A stretch of DNA of 9,792 nt from Hyphomicrobiales bacterium (lineage in GTDB: Bacteria > Pseudomonadota > Alphaproteobacteria > Rhizobiales > Xanthobacteraceae). The DNA lies in the NCBI GenBank assembly GCA_017304505.1, contig JAFKKQ010000338.1, forward strand, positions 1-9,792, given 5' to 3'. The position numbers and the translations under genes were made by a program. Shown piece by piece: positions 1-6,339 of the stretch (position 1 is its first letter; every line of letters starts with the position of its first letter). A model generated the notes under the pieces. It worked only from the letters and a program-made list of their open reading frames with translations. It searched no databases and was not told the origin of the DNA.

Positions 1-9
1 TCGCCCTGG

Positions 10-27
10 ATTCCCGCCTGCGGGAAT
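10..27. repeat. Short perfect palindrome, REP-like, at window edge
   Basis: Two 8-base arms (ATTCCCGC and GCGGGAAT) are separated by only CT, giving a perfect inverted repeat. Palindromes of this ATTCCCGC/GCGGGAAT type are widespread as intergenic repeats in proteobacteria. It lies 20 bases past the stop codon of the minus-strand isochorismatase-like gene, so it could form a 3' hairpin on that transcript, but no T-run follows on the minus strand, so it is not a convincing intrinsic terminator. The element may continue beyond the left edge of the window. Confidence 0.55.
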
Positions 28-46
28 GAGCGGGTTGGCGCGGCCG

Positions 47-676
47 TCAGAACTTGATCATGTCGCTGCGCGTCAGCGTCGCCTTGGCCGCGATCGCGGG
101 CCCGGTCGCCATGTGCACGACGGTGAACAGTTCCACGAACGGATCGACCGCCGACAGGCCGTCCACCGGCACGATGACGTTCAGACCGCGCAGCGCGGCA
201 CTGTTGGCGGTGAACATCACGGCGCCGTTGGCGGCGGTGCCGACGACGATCACGGTCTTGATGCCCTTGTCGGCAAGGATCTTCTCGAGATCGGTCTTGT
301 AGAATTTGTCCGGTCCCGACAGCACGTGCGGCTCATCGGCGCGCGGCGCGACGTCCTTGATGACGTCGGCGGTGGTGGTCTTGGCAATCAGGCTATAGAC
401 CACGAGCACCTTGGCGGCGCGCGCGGCCTCGACCAGCTTTTTCATGGCCGGAATCTGAGCGACGCACCGCGGCCGCTTGCCGCAGTTCTGATTCATGAAG
501 TCCAGCATCAGCAGCGCCGTCGTCTTGGTGTCGACCGTGACCGGTTTCAGCGCCAGCGCCGCCGGTGTCTTCACGCTCGCCCACTCGTCGACGACGGAGG
601 CCGCATGACCCGCCGAGCCGAAGCTCAACGCACCCACAACAACGGCCGCGATGGCGGAAACAACCTTAAATTTCAT
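47..676 (-). CDS. Exported isochorismatase-like (cysteine hydrolase fold) protein lacking the catalytic Cys
   Basis: Protein of 209 residues. Residues 1-26 form a Sec signal peptide (basic MKFK start, hydrophobic AIAAVVVGALSFG, AGHA before the likely cleavage site), so the product is probably periplasmic. The mature part has the isochorismatase-like layout: strand with LLMLDF (Asp59, the usual acidic catalytic residue), a central LVVYSLI strand, then KTVIVVGTAANGAVMFTA at 140-157 and NVIVPVDGLSA at 166-176. In active members the position of Ala152 is the nucleophilic Cys of the G-x-x-T-x-x-C-V motif; here the codon is GCC (bases 221-223 on the plus strand). Lys124 in GPDKF may or may not be the family's catalytic Lys. 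The start at 676 is chosen because it has a strong GGAGGGG upstream (about 682-688) and opens the signal peptide; the open frame continues further upstream without meaning. Divergent from the cyclase gene. Fold assignment is firm; enzymatic activity is doubtful. Confidence 0.85.
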   Translation of the reverse strand: MKFKVVSAIAAVVVGALSFGSAGHAASVVDEWASVKTPAALALKPVTVDTKTTALLMLDFMNQNCGKRPRCVAQIPAMKKLVEAARAAKVLVVYSLIAKTTTADVIKDVAPRADEPHVLSGPDKFYKTDLEKILADKGIKTVIVVGTAANGAVMFTANSAALRGLNVIVPVDGLSAVDPFVELFTVVHMATGPAIAAKATLTRSDMIKF

Positions 677-877
677 TTTCCCCTCCCTACACTTGTTTGA
701 ACCGGCATGCTCCGTTCGCAGGCGCTTGTCAAAATCACACACCCTTTCGAGCGGTGCCCGGCCGGAAACCACGCACGGCGAAGGCTGCCGTCGAGAGTGC
801 CGATGGACGAACCTTCTACGCCGGGCCACAATCACCCGACAGGCGGAGCTTAACCGCCGAACCAGGAGAAAACGAGA
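677..877. promoter_or_regulatory. Divergent intergenic region between isochorismatase-like and cyclase genes
   Basis: This 201-base gap must hold the 5' signals for both flanking genes, which are transcribed away from each other. Strong Shine-Dalgarno sequences sit at each end (GGAGGGG on the minus strand near 682-688 and AGGAG at 864-868 on the plus strand). A small hairpin GGCGG/CCGCC lies at 842-858 just before the cyclase ribosome binding site. I could not pick a convincing -35/-10 pair or a regulator operator by eye, and no small gene is supported here. Confidence 0.35.
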
Positions 878-1831
878 ATGGATATCAAGGTCGGCAGGAA
901 AGCGATCGCCGAGGCCAGCGAAAAGCTCAAGAATTGGGGCCGCTGGGGCAAAGACGATCAGATCGGGACGCTCAACCACGTCACGCCTGAGGACATCGTC
1001 AAAGCCGCGAGCTTGATCCGGACCGGCAAGGTGTTCGCACTCGGCATCCCGCTCGACCGCGACGGTCCGCAGAACGGATTGTTCGGCGGCCGCTTCAACC
1101 CAATCCACCAGATGCTGGCGACCGGCACCGACGCGGTGGCCGGCCAGCAGGACTGGAACAAGATCCGTTACGCCGACGACACCATCCATCTTTGCGTCCA
1201 GGGCGCGACCCATTGGGACGCGCTGGGTCATGTGTTCTACGAAGACAAGACGTATAACGGCCACGACGCTAAGCTGATCGACTCGCGCGGCCTTTCAGTG
1301 CTCGGCATCGAACACTCCAGGAACAAGATGGTCGGTCGCGGCGTGCTGCTCGACATCGCCCGCCACCGCAAGGTGAAGTGGCTGCAGGACGGCGAAAGCA
1401 TCTCCAACGAGGAATTGAACACGTGCGCACGCGCGCAGAATGTCGAGATCCGCAAGGGCGATTTCGTCATCGTGCGCACCGGCCAGATGGAACGCTGCCT
1501 CGAAGAAAAGGAATGGGGCGGCTACGCCGGCGGCGATGCGCCCGGCGTCAAGTTCGAGAACTGCTACTGGTCCCAGGAAAAGGAGATCGCCGCGATCTGC
1601 TCCGACACCTGGGGCGTCGAGGTGCGGCCGAACGAAACCACCGACGCCAACCAGCCCTGGCATTGGGTCGTCATCCCGGCGATGGGGCTTTGCATGGGTG
1701 AGATTTTTTATCTCAAGGAACTGGCCGAGGATTGCGAGCAGGACGGCGTCTACGAATTCTTCTTCTGCGGCCCGCCGCTGATCATCACCGGCGGCACCGG
1801 CTCGCCGATCAATCCGCAGGCGATCAAGTGA
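878..1831 (+). CDS. Cyclase family protein (kynurenine formamidase-like metal-dependent hydrolase)
   Basis: Protein of 317 residues, cytoplasmic (no signal peptide). It belongs to the putative cyclase family (PF04199, COG1878), which includes KynB-type arylformamidases and related amide or lactone hydrolases. The signature THWDALGH at 111-118 matches the metal-binding and catalytic HxGTHxDxxxH motif, giving His112, Asp114 and His118; the first ligand position is Gln108 instead of His. Further family landmarks are GRGVLLDIARH at 153-163, GDFVIVRTG at 194-202, SDTWGVEVRP around 242-251 and a C-terminal HWVVIPAMGLCMGEIF at 262-277. The length fits the longer, roughly 310-330 residue subfamily rather than the 210-residue KynB enzymes. 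The start is set by AGGAG at 864-868. First gene of a plus-strand series leading to the dehydrogenases, so it may hydrolyse the incoming substrate or an intermediate. Family is firm; the substrate is unknown. Confidence 0.85.
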   Translation: MDIKVGRKAIAEASEKLKNWGRWGKDDQIGTLNHVTPEDIVKAASLIRTGKVFALGIPLDRDGPQNGLFGGRFNPIHQMLATGTDAVAGQQDWNKIRYADDTIHLCVQGATHWDALGHVFYEDKTYNGHDAKLIDSRGLSVLGIEHSRNKMVGRGVLLDIARHRKVKWLQDGESISNEELNTCARAQNVEIRKGDFVIVRTGQMERCLEEKEWGGYAGGDAPGVKFENCYWSQEKEIAAICSDTWGVEVRPNETTDANQPWHWVVIPAMGLCMGEIFYLKELAEDCEQDGVYEFFFCGPPLIITGGTGSPINPQAIK

Positions 1832-1876
1832 CGGCGTAGGCGCCGCGTAAGAGGCACCGCGCTTCAACATTCCTGG

Positions 1877-2005
1877 GCGTCACCCCCGGGCTTGACCCGG
1901 GGGTCCATGAAGCGTTTCAAATGGCCGCAGCGCGTCATGGATCGCCGGGTCATAGGCGAGCGAAGCGACGCCGTCCTTCGGACGGCTGTGCCCGGCGATA
2001 ACGGC
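1877..2005. repeat. Mosaic intergenic palindromic repeat element (about 130 bases)
   Basis: The gap between the cyclase and HisD-like genes is mostly occupied by nested inverted repeats. A perfect 9-bp stem ACCCCCGGG/CCCGGGGGT with a 5-base loop lies at 1882-1904. Alternatively, 1894-1910 can pair with 1935-1951 at 15 of 17 positions (GACCCGG...TCCATGA against TCATGGA...CCGGGTC). A second perfect 7-bp hairpin, GCCGTCC/GGACGGC, sits at 1970-1986. The outermost arms, 1877-1891 and 1990-2004, match at 11 of 15 positions. Elements with this kind of CCGGGCTTGACCCGGG and TCATGGATCGCCGGGTC sequence are familiar high-copy intergenic repeats in Bradyrhizobium-type genomes. No coding potential is seen and there is no T-run, so it is not a standard terminator. 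Confidence 0.7.
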
Positions 2006-2045
2006 GGTGCGTGTGACAACGCCGAGCGAACAATCGGAGGACTTC

Positions 2046-3353
2046 ATGCCCCGTTTCCTCAAACGCGGAATGGATGCGACCGCGATCGAACAGGCCGACG
2101 CCAAGGTGCGCGCCACGGTCGAAGGCATCCTCGGCGAGGTGAAGGCGCGCGGCGATAAGGCCATCCGCGAGTTGTCGAAGAAGTTCGACAACTGGGAGCC
2201 GAAGGACTTCCGCCTGACGCCGGCCGAGATCGAAAAGGCCATCGCGCAGGTATCCAAGCGCGATCTCGAAGACATCAAATTCGCGCAGACGCAGGTCCGC
2301 AACTTCGCGCAGAAGCAGCGCGACACCATGAAGGACCTGGAGGTCGAGACGCTGCCGGGCGTCGTCCTCGGCCATCGCCATATCCCGGTGAATTCCATCG
2401 GCTGCTACGTGCCCGGCGGGCGCTACCCGATGGTCGCCTCCGCGCATATGTCGGTCGTCACCGCGCGCGTCGCCGGGGTGAAGCGCATCGCCGCCTGCGC
2501 CCCGCCGCATAAAGGCGGCCCGCATCCGGCCATTGTCGCCGCCATGCACTTCGGCGGCGCCGATGAAATCTATGTGCTTGGCGGCGTTCAGGCGGTCGCG
2601 GCAATGGCGCTCGGCACCGAGAGCATCGCGCCGGTGGACATGATCGTCGGGCCGGGCAACGCCTATGTGGCGGAGAGCAAGCGGCAATTGTTCGGCCGCG
2701 TCGGCATCGACCTGCTGGCGGGTCCAACCGAAACGCTGATTATCGCCGACGACAGCGTGGACGGCGAAATCTGCGCCACCGATCTGTTGGGCCAGGCCGA
2801 GCACGGGCCGACCTCGCCTGCGGTGTTGCTCACCAATTCGGAAAAGCTCGCCCGCGACACCATGAGCGAGATCGAGCGGCTGCTGAAAATCCTCCCCACC
2901 GCCGACGCCGCGGGCAAGGCCTGGGCGGACTACGGCGAAGTGATCGTCTGCGATTCCTACGAGGATATGGTGCAGGAGGCCGACCGCATCGCCTCCGAGC
3001 ATGTGCAAGTGATGACGCACGATCCGGATTATTTCCTCAACAACATGACGAACTACGGCTCGCTGTTTCTGGGGCCGCGCACCAACGTGGCCTATGGCGA
3101 CAAGGTGATCGGCACCAACCACACGCTGCCGACCAAGAAGGCCGCGCGCTACACCGGCGGGCTGTGGGTCGGCAAGTTCCTCAAGACCTGCACCTATCAG
3201 AAGGTGCTCACCGACAAGGCGAGCGCCACCATCGGCGAATACGCGTCGCGGCTGTGCGTGCTCGAAGGCTTCCTCGCCCACGCCGAGCAGGCCAACGTGC
3301 GCGTTCGCCGCTATGGCGGCCGCAACGTCGGCTATGCGAAGGCTGCGGAGTGA
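2046..3353 (+). CDS. Histidinol-dehydrogenase-family zinc dehydrogenase (HpsN-like)
   Basis: Protein of 435 residues, full length for the HisD family (NAD-dependent, zinc-containing oxidation of a primary alcohol through an aldehyde to a carboxylate). All functional residues of HisD can be placed: Gln250 and His253 in GQAEHG, the catalytic Glu318-His319 pair in ASEHVQV, Asp352 in [15 protein letters not shown] and His412 in [18 protein letters not shown] at 119-128 and VGPGNAYV at 201-208 are further family blocks. The neighbours are not histidine genes, and the stretch [13 protein letters not shown] at 369-381 resembles, from memory, the catabolic HpsN (sulfopropanediol 3-dehydrogenase) branch rather than biosynthetic HisD. 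The ATG at 2046 has GGAGG at 2036-2040, five bases away. It lies between two palindromic repeats and precedes an SDR gene, suggesting sequential oxidation of a diol or similar polyol. Family firm, substrate inferred. Confidence 0.88.
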   Translation: MPRFLKRGMDATAIEQADAKVRATVEGILGEVKARGDKAIRELSKKFDNWEPKDFRLTPAEIEKAIAQVSKRDLEDIKFAQTQVRNFAQKQRDTMKDLEVETLPGVVLGHRHIPVNSIGCYVPGGRYPMVASAHMSVVTARVAGVKRIAACAPPHKGGPHPAIVAAMHFGGADEIYVLGGVQAVAAMALGTESIAPVDMIVGPGNAYVAESKRQLFGRVGIDLLAGPTETLIIADDSVDGEICATDLLGQAEHGPTSPAVLLTNSEKLARDTMSEIERLLKILPTADAAGKAWADYGEVIVCDSYEDMVQEADRIASEHVQVMTHDPDYFLNNMTNYGSLFLGPRTNVAYGDKVIGTNHTLPTKKAARYTGGLWVGKFLKTCTYQKVLTDKASATIGEYASRLCVLEGFLAHAEQANVRVRRYGGRNVGYAKAAE

Positions 3354-3378
3354 TGAGGGGCGCGGGCAGCGGAGTGAT
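3345..3378. repeat. 10-base direct repeat across the HisD-like stop codon
   Basis: The sequence GCGGAGTGAT occurs at 3345-3354, where it contains the last codons and the TGA stop of the HisD-like gene, and again at 3369-3378. The copies start 24 bases apart and the similarity continues slightly on both sides (GCTGCGGAGTGATGA versus GCAGCGGAGTGATAA). It looks like a small local duplication and has no obvious function. Confidence 0.4.
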
Positions 3379-3402
3379 AAGCGCGCCGCGGACGCGGCCT
3401 AA

Positions 3403-3510
3403 CTCCCCTCCCCCTTGTAGGGGGGAGTCGGGGGTGGGGGTCCAACTATTCGGCGCCAATCGACCAAAGATCATCATCCACCCTAACCCTCCCCCACAAG
3501 GGGGGAGGGA
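3403..3510. repeat. Paired inverted copies of a C-run/G-run palindromic repeat
   Basis: Two hairpins of the same kind face each other in the gap between the HisD-like and SDR genes. The left one pairs CTCCCCC (3408-3414) with GGGGGAG (3421-3427). The right one pairs CCCTCCCCC (3487-3495) with GGGGGAGGG (3501-3509) around the loop ACAAG. The left unit (to about 3440) is also similar to the reverse complement of the right unit (about 3479-3509), so the whole is a large inverted repeat around a roughly 40-base core. Elements of this CTCCCCC-loop-GGGGGAG type are common intergenic repeats in Hyphomicrobiales. No open frame or T-run supports a gene or a classical terminator. Confidence 0.7.
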
Positions 3511-3544
3511 ACAGGCCGACGTGTGCGGCAAGGTTTGAGCACAC

Positions 3545-4318
3545 ATGCCAACCATCGACCTCGCAAACGCCCCATCGTTCCGCCTCGACGGCAAACGCGC
3601 GCTGGTGACGGGCGGCGGGCGCGGCATCGGGCTTGCGGCTGCATCGGCCTTGGCGAGCGCCGGCGCGCATGTCACGCTCGCGGCGCGCACGAAGGCGGAA
3701 ATCGAGGATGCGGCTGCGGCGATCCGCGCCCGCGGACAGAACGCCGACGCGCTCGTGCTCGACGTGACCGATATCGACACCGCACAAAAGGCCCTCGCCG
3801 CCGCCGAGCCGTATCAAGTCCTGATCAACAACGCCGGCATGAACCGGCCCGCTTACCTGCCCGATGTGACCGTGGCGGACTTCGACGCCATCTTCGCACT
3901 CAACGTGCGCGCCGCGTTCTTCATGGCGCAGGCCGTGGCGCTGCGGCTGATCGAGGCGAAGCAGCCCGGCTCCATCATCAACATCTCGTCGCAGATGGGC
4001 CACGTCGGCGCGGCGCGCCGCACGGTCTATTGCGCGTCAAAGCACGCGATGGAAGGCTTCACCAAGGCGATGGCCATTGAGCTGGCTCCGCACAACATCC
4101 GCGTCAACAGCCTGGGGCCGACGTTCCTCGAAACGCCGATGACCAGGCCGTTCTTCGAGAACAAGGCATTCCGCGACGAGGTGCTGTCCAAGATCAAGCT
4201 TGGCCGGCTCGGCCAATTGGACGAGTTGACCGGCGCCATCGTCTTTCTCTCTTCCGACGCCTCGTCGCTGATGACCGGCTCCGCGCTCGTTCTCGATGGC
4301 GGATGGACAGCGGAATAA
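3545..4318 (+). CDS. Classical short-chain dehydrogenase/reductase (SDR)
   Basis: Protein of 257 residues, typical length for a classical SDR (NAD(P)-dependent alcohol/ketone oxidoreductase with a Rossmann fold, cytoplasmic). Seen in order: the cofactor-binding TGGGRGIG at 22-29, LVLDVTD at 70-76, NNAG at 95-98, the catalytic tetrad Asn120, Ser149, Tyr162 and Lys166 (YCASK at 162-166), and the C-terminal GSALVLDGGW block at 245-254. The end of the second strand reads LAART with Arg48 and no acidic residue, which hints at NADP rather than NAD, although this is not decisive. The ribosome binding site is weak (AAGG at 3531-3534, about ten bases from the ATG), so expression may lean on the upstream gene's transcript. 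It follows the HisD-like dehydrogenase on the same strand, and the pair could oxidise the 2- and 3-hydroxyls of the same molecule. Substrate unknown. Confidence 0.9.
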   Translation: MPTIDLANAPSFRLDGKRALVTGGGRGIGLAAASALASAGAHVTLAARTKAEIEDAAAAIRARGQNADALVLDVTDIDTAQKALAAAEPYQVLINNAGMNRPAYLPDVTVADFDAIFALNVRAAFFMAQAVALRLIEAKQPGSIINISSQMGHVGAARRTVYCASKHAMEGFTKAMAIELAPHNIRVNSLGPTFLETPMTRPFFENKAFRDEVLSKIKLGRLGQLDELTGAIVFLSSDASSLMTGSALVLDGGWTAE

Positions 4319-4371
4319 CGCCGGACGGTCGACTGGGGGCGACGATTGGCGACGGACTTATGGAGGTGCCT

Positions 4372-5340
4372 ATGAAGGACTTTGCCAGGCTAATTCTCGT
4401 CATCCTCTGCGCTGTAGCCGCGATCAGCCCTGCGGTCGCGCAAACCGATTACCCATCGCATCCGATCAAGATCATCTGCGGAACACCTGCCGGTGGCGGC
4501 GTGGACGTCGCGGCCCGTGTCTTGGCGGATCAATTGCAAAAGCGTTGGGGCCATCCCGTAACCGTGGAAAATCGGACGGGGGCCGGAGGCAACATCGGCG
4601 CCGAAGCGGTGTACACGTCGCCACCCGACGGTTATACGCTGCTCGCGGCAGCGCCGGCTCCGCTGGCCGCCAACAAAACACTCTACAAGAAGCTGTCCTA
4701 CGACCCTGACGCGCTCATTCCTGTCGCGCTAATGGCGCTTGGCGCCAACGTGCTCGCAGTCCGCAACGACCTTCCTGTCAAAAACGTCGGCGAATTGATT
4801 GCCTATGCGAAGGCCCATCCGGGCCAGATGAGCTTCGCATCGCAAGGGAATGGCTCGACGTCTCACCTCACCGCGGCACTGTTCGAGCAGAAAACAGGCA
4901 CGAAGCTTACGCATGTGCCCTATCGAGGGACGGCACCTGCGCTGAACGATCTTGCCGGCGGGCATGTCGACATGATTTTTGCCGATCTCGGTTCGGTCTT
5001 GCCGCTGCACCTCGGCGGTCAGATTCGCATCATTGCCGTCGGCAGCAGGCAAAGGTTGGCAGAGCTGCCGGACACGCCGGCGGTGGCCGACACCATCAAG
5101 GATTTCGCCTCATCCACCTGGTACGCACTCGCGGCGCCGCCGAAAACGCCGATGGCTATCGTCAAGAAACTCAATAAGGAAATCGTAGAGATCGAACAGC
5201 TGCCTGAAATACGAGAGAAATACCGATCCAACCATGTGACTGGAAGCGATCTCGACGTTGCGGGCGTTGCCGCATTCGTCAAGGCCGAGTCGGCCTTGTG
5301 GGGCGGCGTGATTCGTGCCGCGCACATCTCGGTGGACTGA
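4372..5340 (+). CDS. Bug/TctC-family periplasmic solute-binding protein (tripartite tricarboxylate transporter type)
   Basis: Protein of 322 residues with a Sec signal peptide at 1-23 (hydrophobic LILVILCAVAAI, AVA before Gln24). The mature protein shows the Bug pattern: YPSHPIKIICGTPAGGGVDVAAR at 28-49 in pieces, with GGGVDV carrying the Asp that usually contacts a ligand carboxylate through water; ENRTGAGGNIGAEAV at 66-80; the GNGSTSHL signature at 160-167; HVPYRG at 181-186; and the VDMIFADLGS segment at 199-208. These proteins capture carboxylated or amide-type solutes for TctAB permeases, but no tctA or tctB is in the window, which is usual for orphan members. The ATG at 4372 is preferred over in-frame ATGs at 4303 and 4360 because GGAGG at 4362-4366 is correctly spaced and the signal peptide starts there. 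The gene looks less GC-rich than its neighbours. It probably supplies the substrate for the upstream enzymes. Confidence 0.9.
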   Translation: MKDFARLILVILCAVAAISPAVAQTDYPSHPIKIICGTPAGGGVDVAARVLADQLQKRWGHPVTVENRTGAGGNIGAEAVYTSPPDGYTLLAAAPAPLAANKTLYKKLSYDPDALIPVALMALGANVLAVRNDLPVKNVGELIAYAKAHPGQMSFASQGNGSTSHLTAALFEQKTGTKLTHVPYRGTAPALNDLAGGHVDMIFADLGSVLPLHLGGQIRIIAVGSRQRLAELPDTPAVADTIKDFASSTWYALAAPPKTPMAIVKKLNKEIVEIEQLPEIREKYRSNHVTGSDLDVAGVAAFVKAESALWGGVIRAAHISVD

Positions 5341-6330
5341 CTAAAACAGCTTCTTCAACACCTGCGGATTGAAGCAACTTACCGGCTCGCGGCCGTCGAT
5401 CAGCGCCAGCGTGTTGTCGACCACGACATGGGCCATGCCTTCGCGCAGCGACAGCACCGCGCTGCCGAGATGCGGTGTGAGCACAACGTTTGGCATCGCC
5501 ACAAGCTCCGGCGAAACCGCCGGCTCGTGCTCGTGCACATCGAGACCCGCGCCCGCGATCTTCTTGTCCTTCAGGGCGCGCACCAGCGCCGCCTCGTCGA
5601 TCACCGGGCCGCGCGAGGTGTTGATGACGAAGGCCGTCGGCTTCATCAGCCCGAACTCGCGGTCGCTCATCAAATGCCGCGTTTTCGGCGAAAGCTGCGG
5701 ATGCAATGAAACGAAGTCCGCTTCGCGCAACAGATCGTCGAAGCTGCGGTAGCCAGCCTCGAATATCCGCTCCTCCTCCGCCGGCAGGCGCCGTGGATCG
5801 GCGTAGATGATCGTCATACCGAAGCCGCGCCCGCGCCGCGCCATCGCCTGGCCGATACGGCCGAATCCGACCAAGCCGAGCGTGCGCCCGGCAACGGCGT
5901 AGCCGGCGAGATGGTTCGATTGCGAGCCAGGATAAACACCCGAGCGATAAAGCCGGTCGCCCAAAACGATGTTGCGCGCCACCGCCAGCAGCAGACCGAA
6001 GCCGATATCGGCCGTGGCGTCGGTGACGATGGCCGGAATGTTCGTCACCGGAATGCCAAGCTCGGTCGCAGCCGCAAGGTCGATGCGGTCCTGCGTGATG
6101 TTCATCGACGACACCGCCTTGAGCTGCGGATTGGCGGTCAGCACGTCGCGGTCCACCGTGTCGTGCAGCAATGACAATAGGATATCGCAGCGCTTCACCG
6201 CCTCGATCAGCTTGTCCTTCGGCAAAACCCGGCTGGAATCGGGATTGACCTCGACATCGGCAACGGCCCGCAAGCGTGCGAGCGCACTTTCGGCGATCGG
6301 CTGGGTGATGAAGATACGCGGTCGGCTCAT
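5341..6330 (-). CDS. D-isomer-specific 2-hydroxyacid dehydrogenase (glyoxylate/hydroxypyruvate reductase-like)
   Basis: Protein of 329 residues, cytoplasmic, typical length for the family, which interconverts 2-oxoacids and D-2-hydroxyacids with NAD(P)H. The nucleotide-binding motif is GLVGFGRIG at 152-160, with Asp178 at the end of the next strand (YADPRR), compatible with NAD. The catalytic triad is Arg240 in NTSRGPVIDE, Glu269 in LDVHEHEP and His287 in LTPHLGS. The catalytic-domain loop reads SMNITQDRID at 75-84 in place of the usual M-S-V-G-Y-D-N-x-D form of GhrB/GRHPR relatives, so the substrate carboxylate loop may differ. Its start lies nine bases past the stop of the monooxygenase gene and has no good Shine-Dalgarno sequence, which suggests translational coupling. 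Its stop codon directly abuts that of the convergent Bug gene. Family firm; the exact substrate cannot be read. Confidence 0.9.
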   Translation of the reverse strand: MSRPRIFITQPIAESALARLRAVADVEVNPDSSRVLPKDKLIEAVKRCDILLSLLHDTVDRDVLTANPQLKAVSSMNITQDRIDLAAATELGIPVTNIPAIVTDATADIGFGLLLAVARNIVLGDRLYRSGVYPGSQSNHLAGYAVAGRTLGLVGFGRIGQAMARRGRGFGMTIIYADPRRLPAEEERIFEAGYRSFDDLLREADFVSLHPQLSPKTRHLMSDREFGLMKPTAFVINTSRGPVIDEAALVRALKDKKIAGAGLDVHEHEPAVSPELVAMPNVVLTPHLGSAVLSLREGMAHVVVDNTLALIDGREPVSCFNPQVLKKLF

Positions 6331-6339
6331 GGCGAGAAC

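Noticed and set aside
677..1264. Minus-strand extension of the isochorismatase-like gene by about 196 codons
   Set aside because: The extension overlaps the cyclase gene on the other strand, has no recognisable domain, and would bury a clear signal peptide and ribosome binding site at 676.
1882..1904. Intrinsic terminator after the cyclase gene
   Set aside because: The hairpin is strong but no T-run follows, and the same motif is better explained as part of a repeat element.
2007..2045. Upstream in-frame start for the HisD-like protein
   Set aside because: The ATG at 2046 has an ideal GGAGG five bases upstream and begins where family members begin; the extra residues have no similarity.
1950..3281. 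443-codon open frame on the minus strand opposite the HisD-like gene
   Set aside because: The translation is rich in His, Arg, Gly and Ala with no recognisable motifs, the usual shadow of a high-GC gene; the plus strand encodes a complete, motif-perfect enzyme.
2046..3353. Biosynthetic hisD assignment
   Set aside because: Fold and residues agree, but no other his gene is present and the neighbours are catabolic; I therefore give no gene symbol.
3403..3510. CRISPR or tandem repeat array
   Set aside because: Only two units exist, in opposite orientation and with diverged arms, with no regular spacer series.
3164..3538. Small plus-strand open frame running through the repeat between HisD-like and SDR genes
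   Set aside because: It starts inside the HisD-like gene in another frame, crosses the palindromic repeats and has no ribosome binding site or protein-like composition.
4303..4371. Earlier in-frame starts (4303 and 4360) for the Bug protein
   Set aside because: They would place a non-hydrophobic extension before the signal peptide or lack spacing to the GGAGG; 4303 also overlaps the SDR gene's end.
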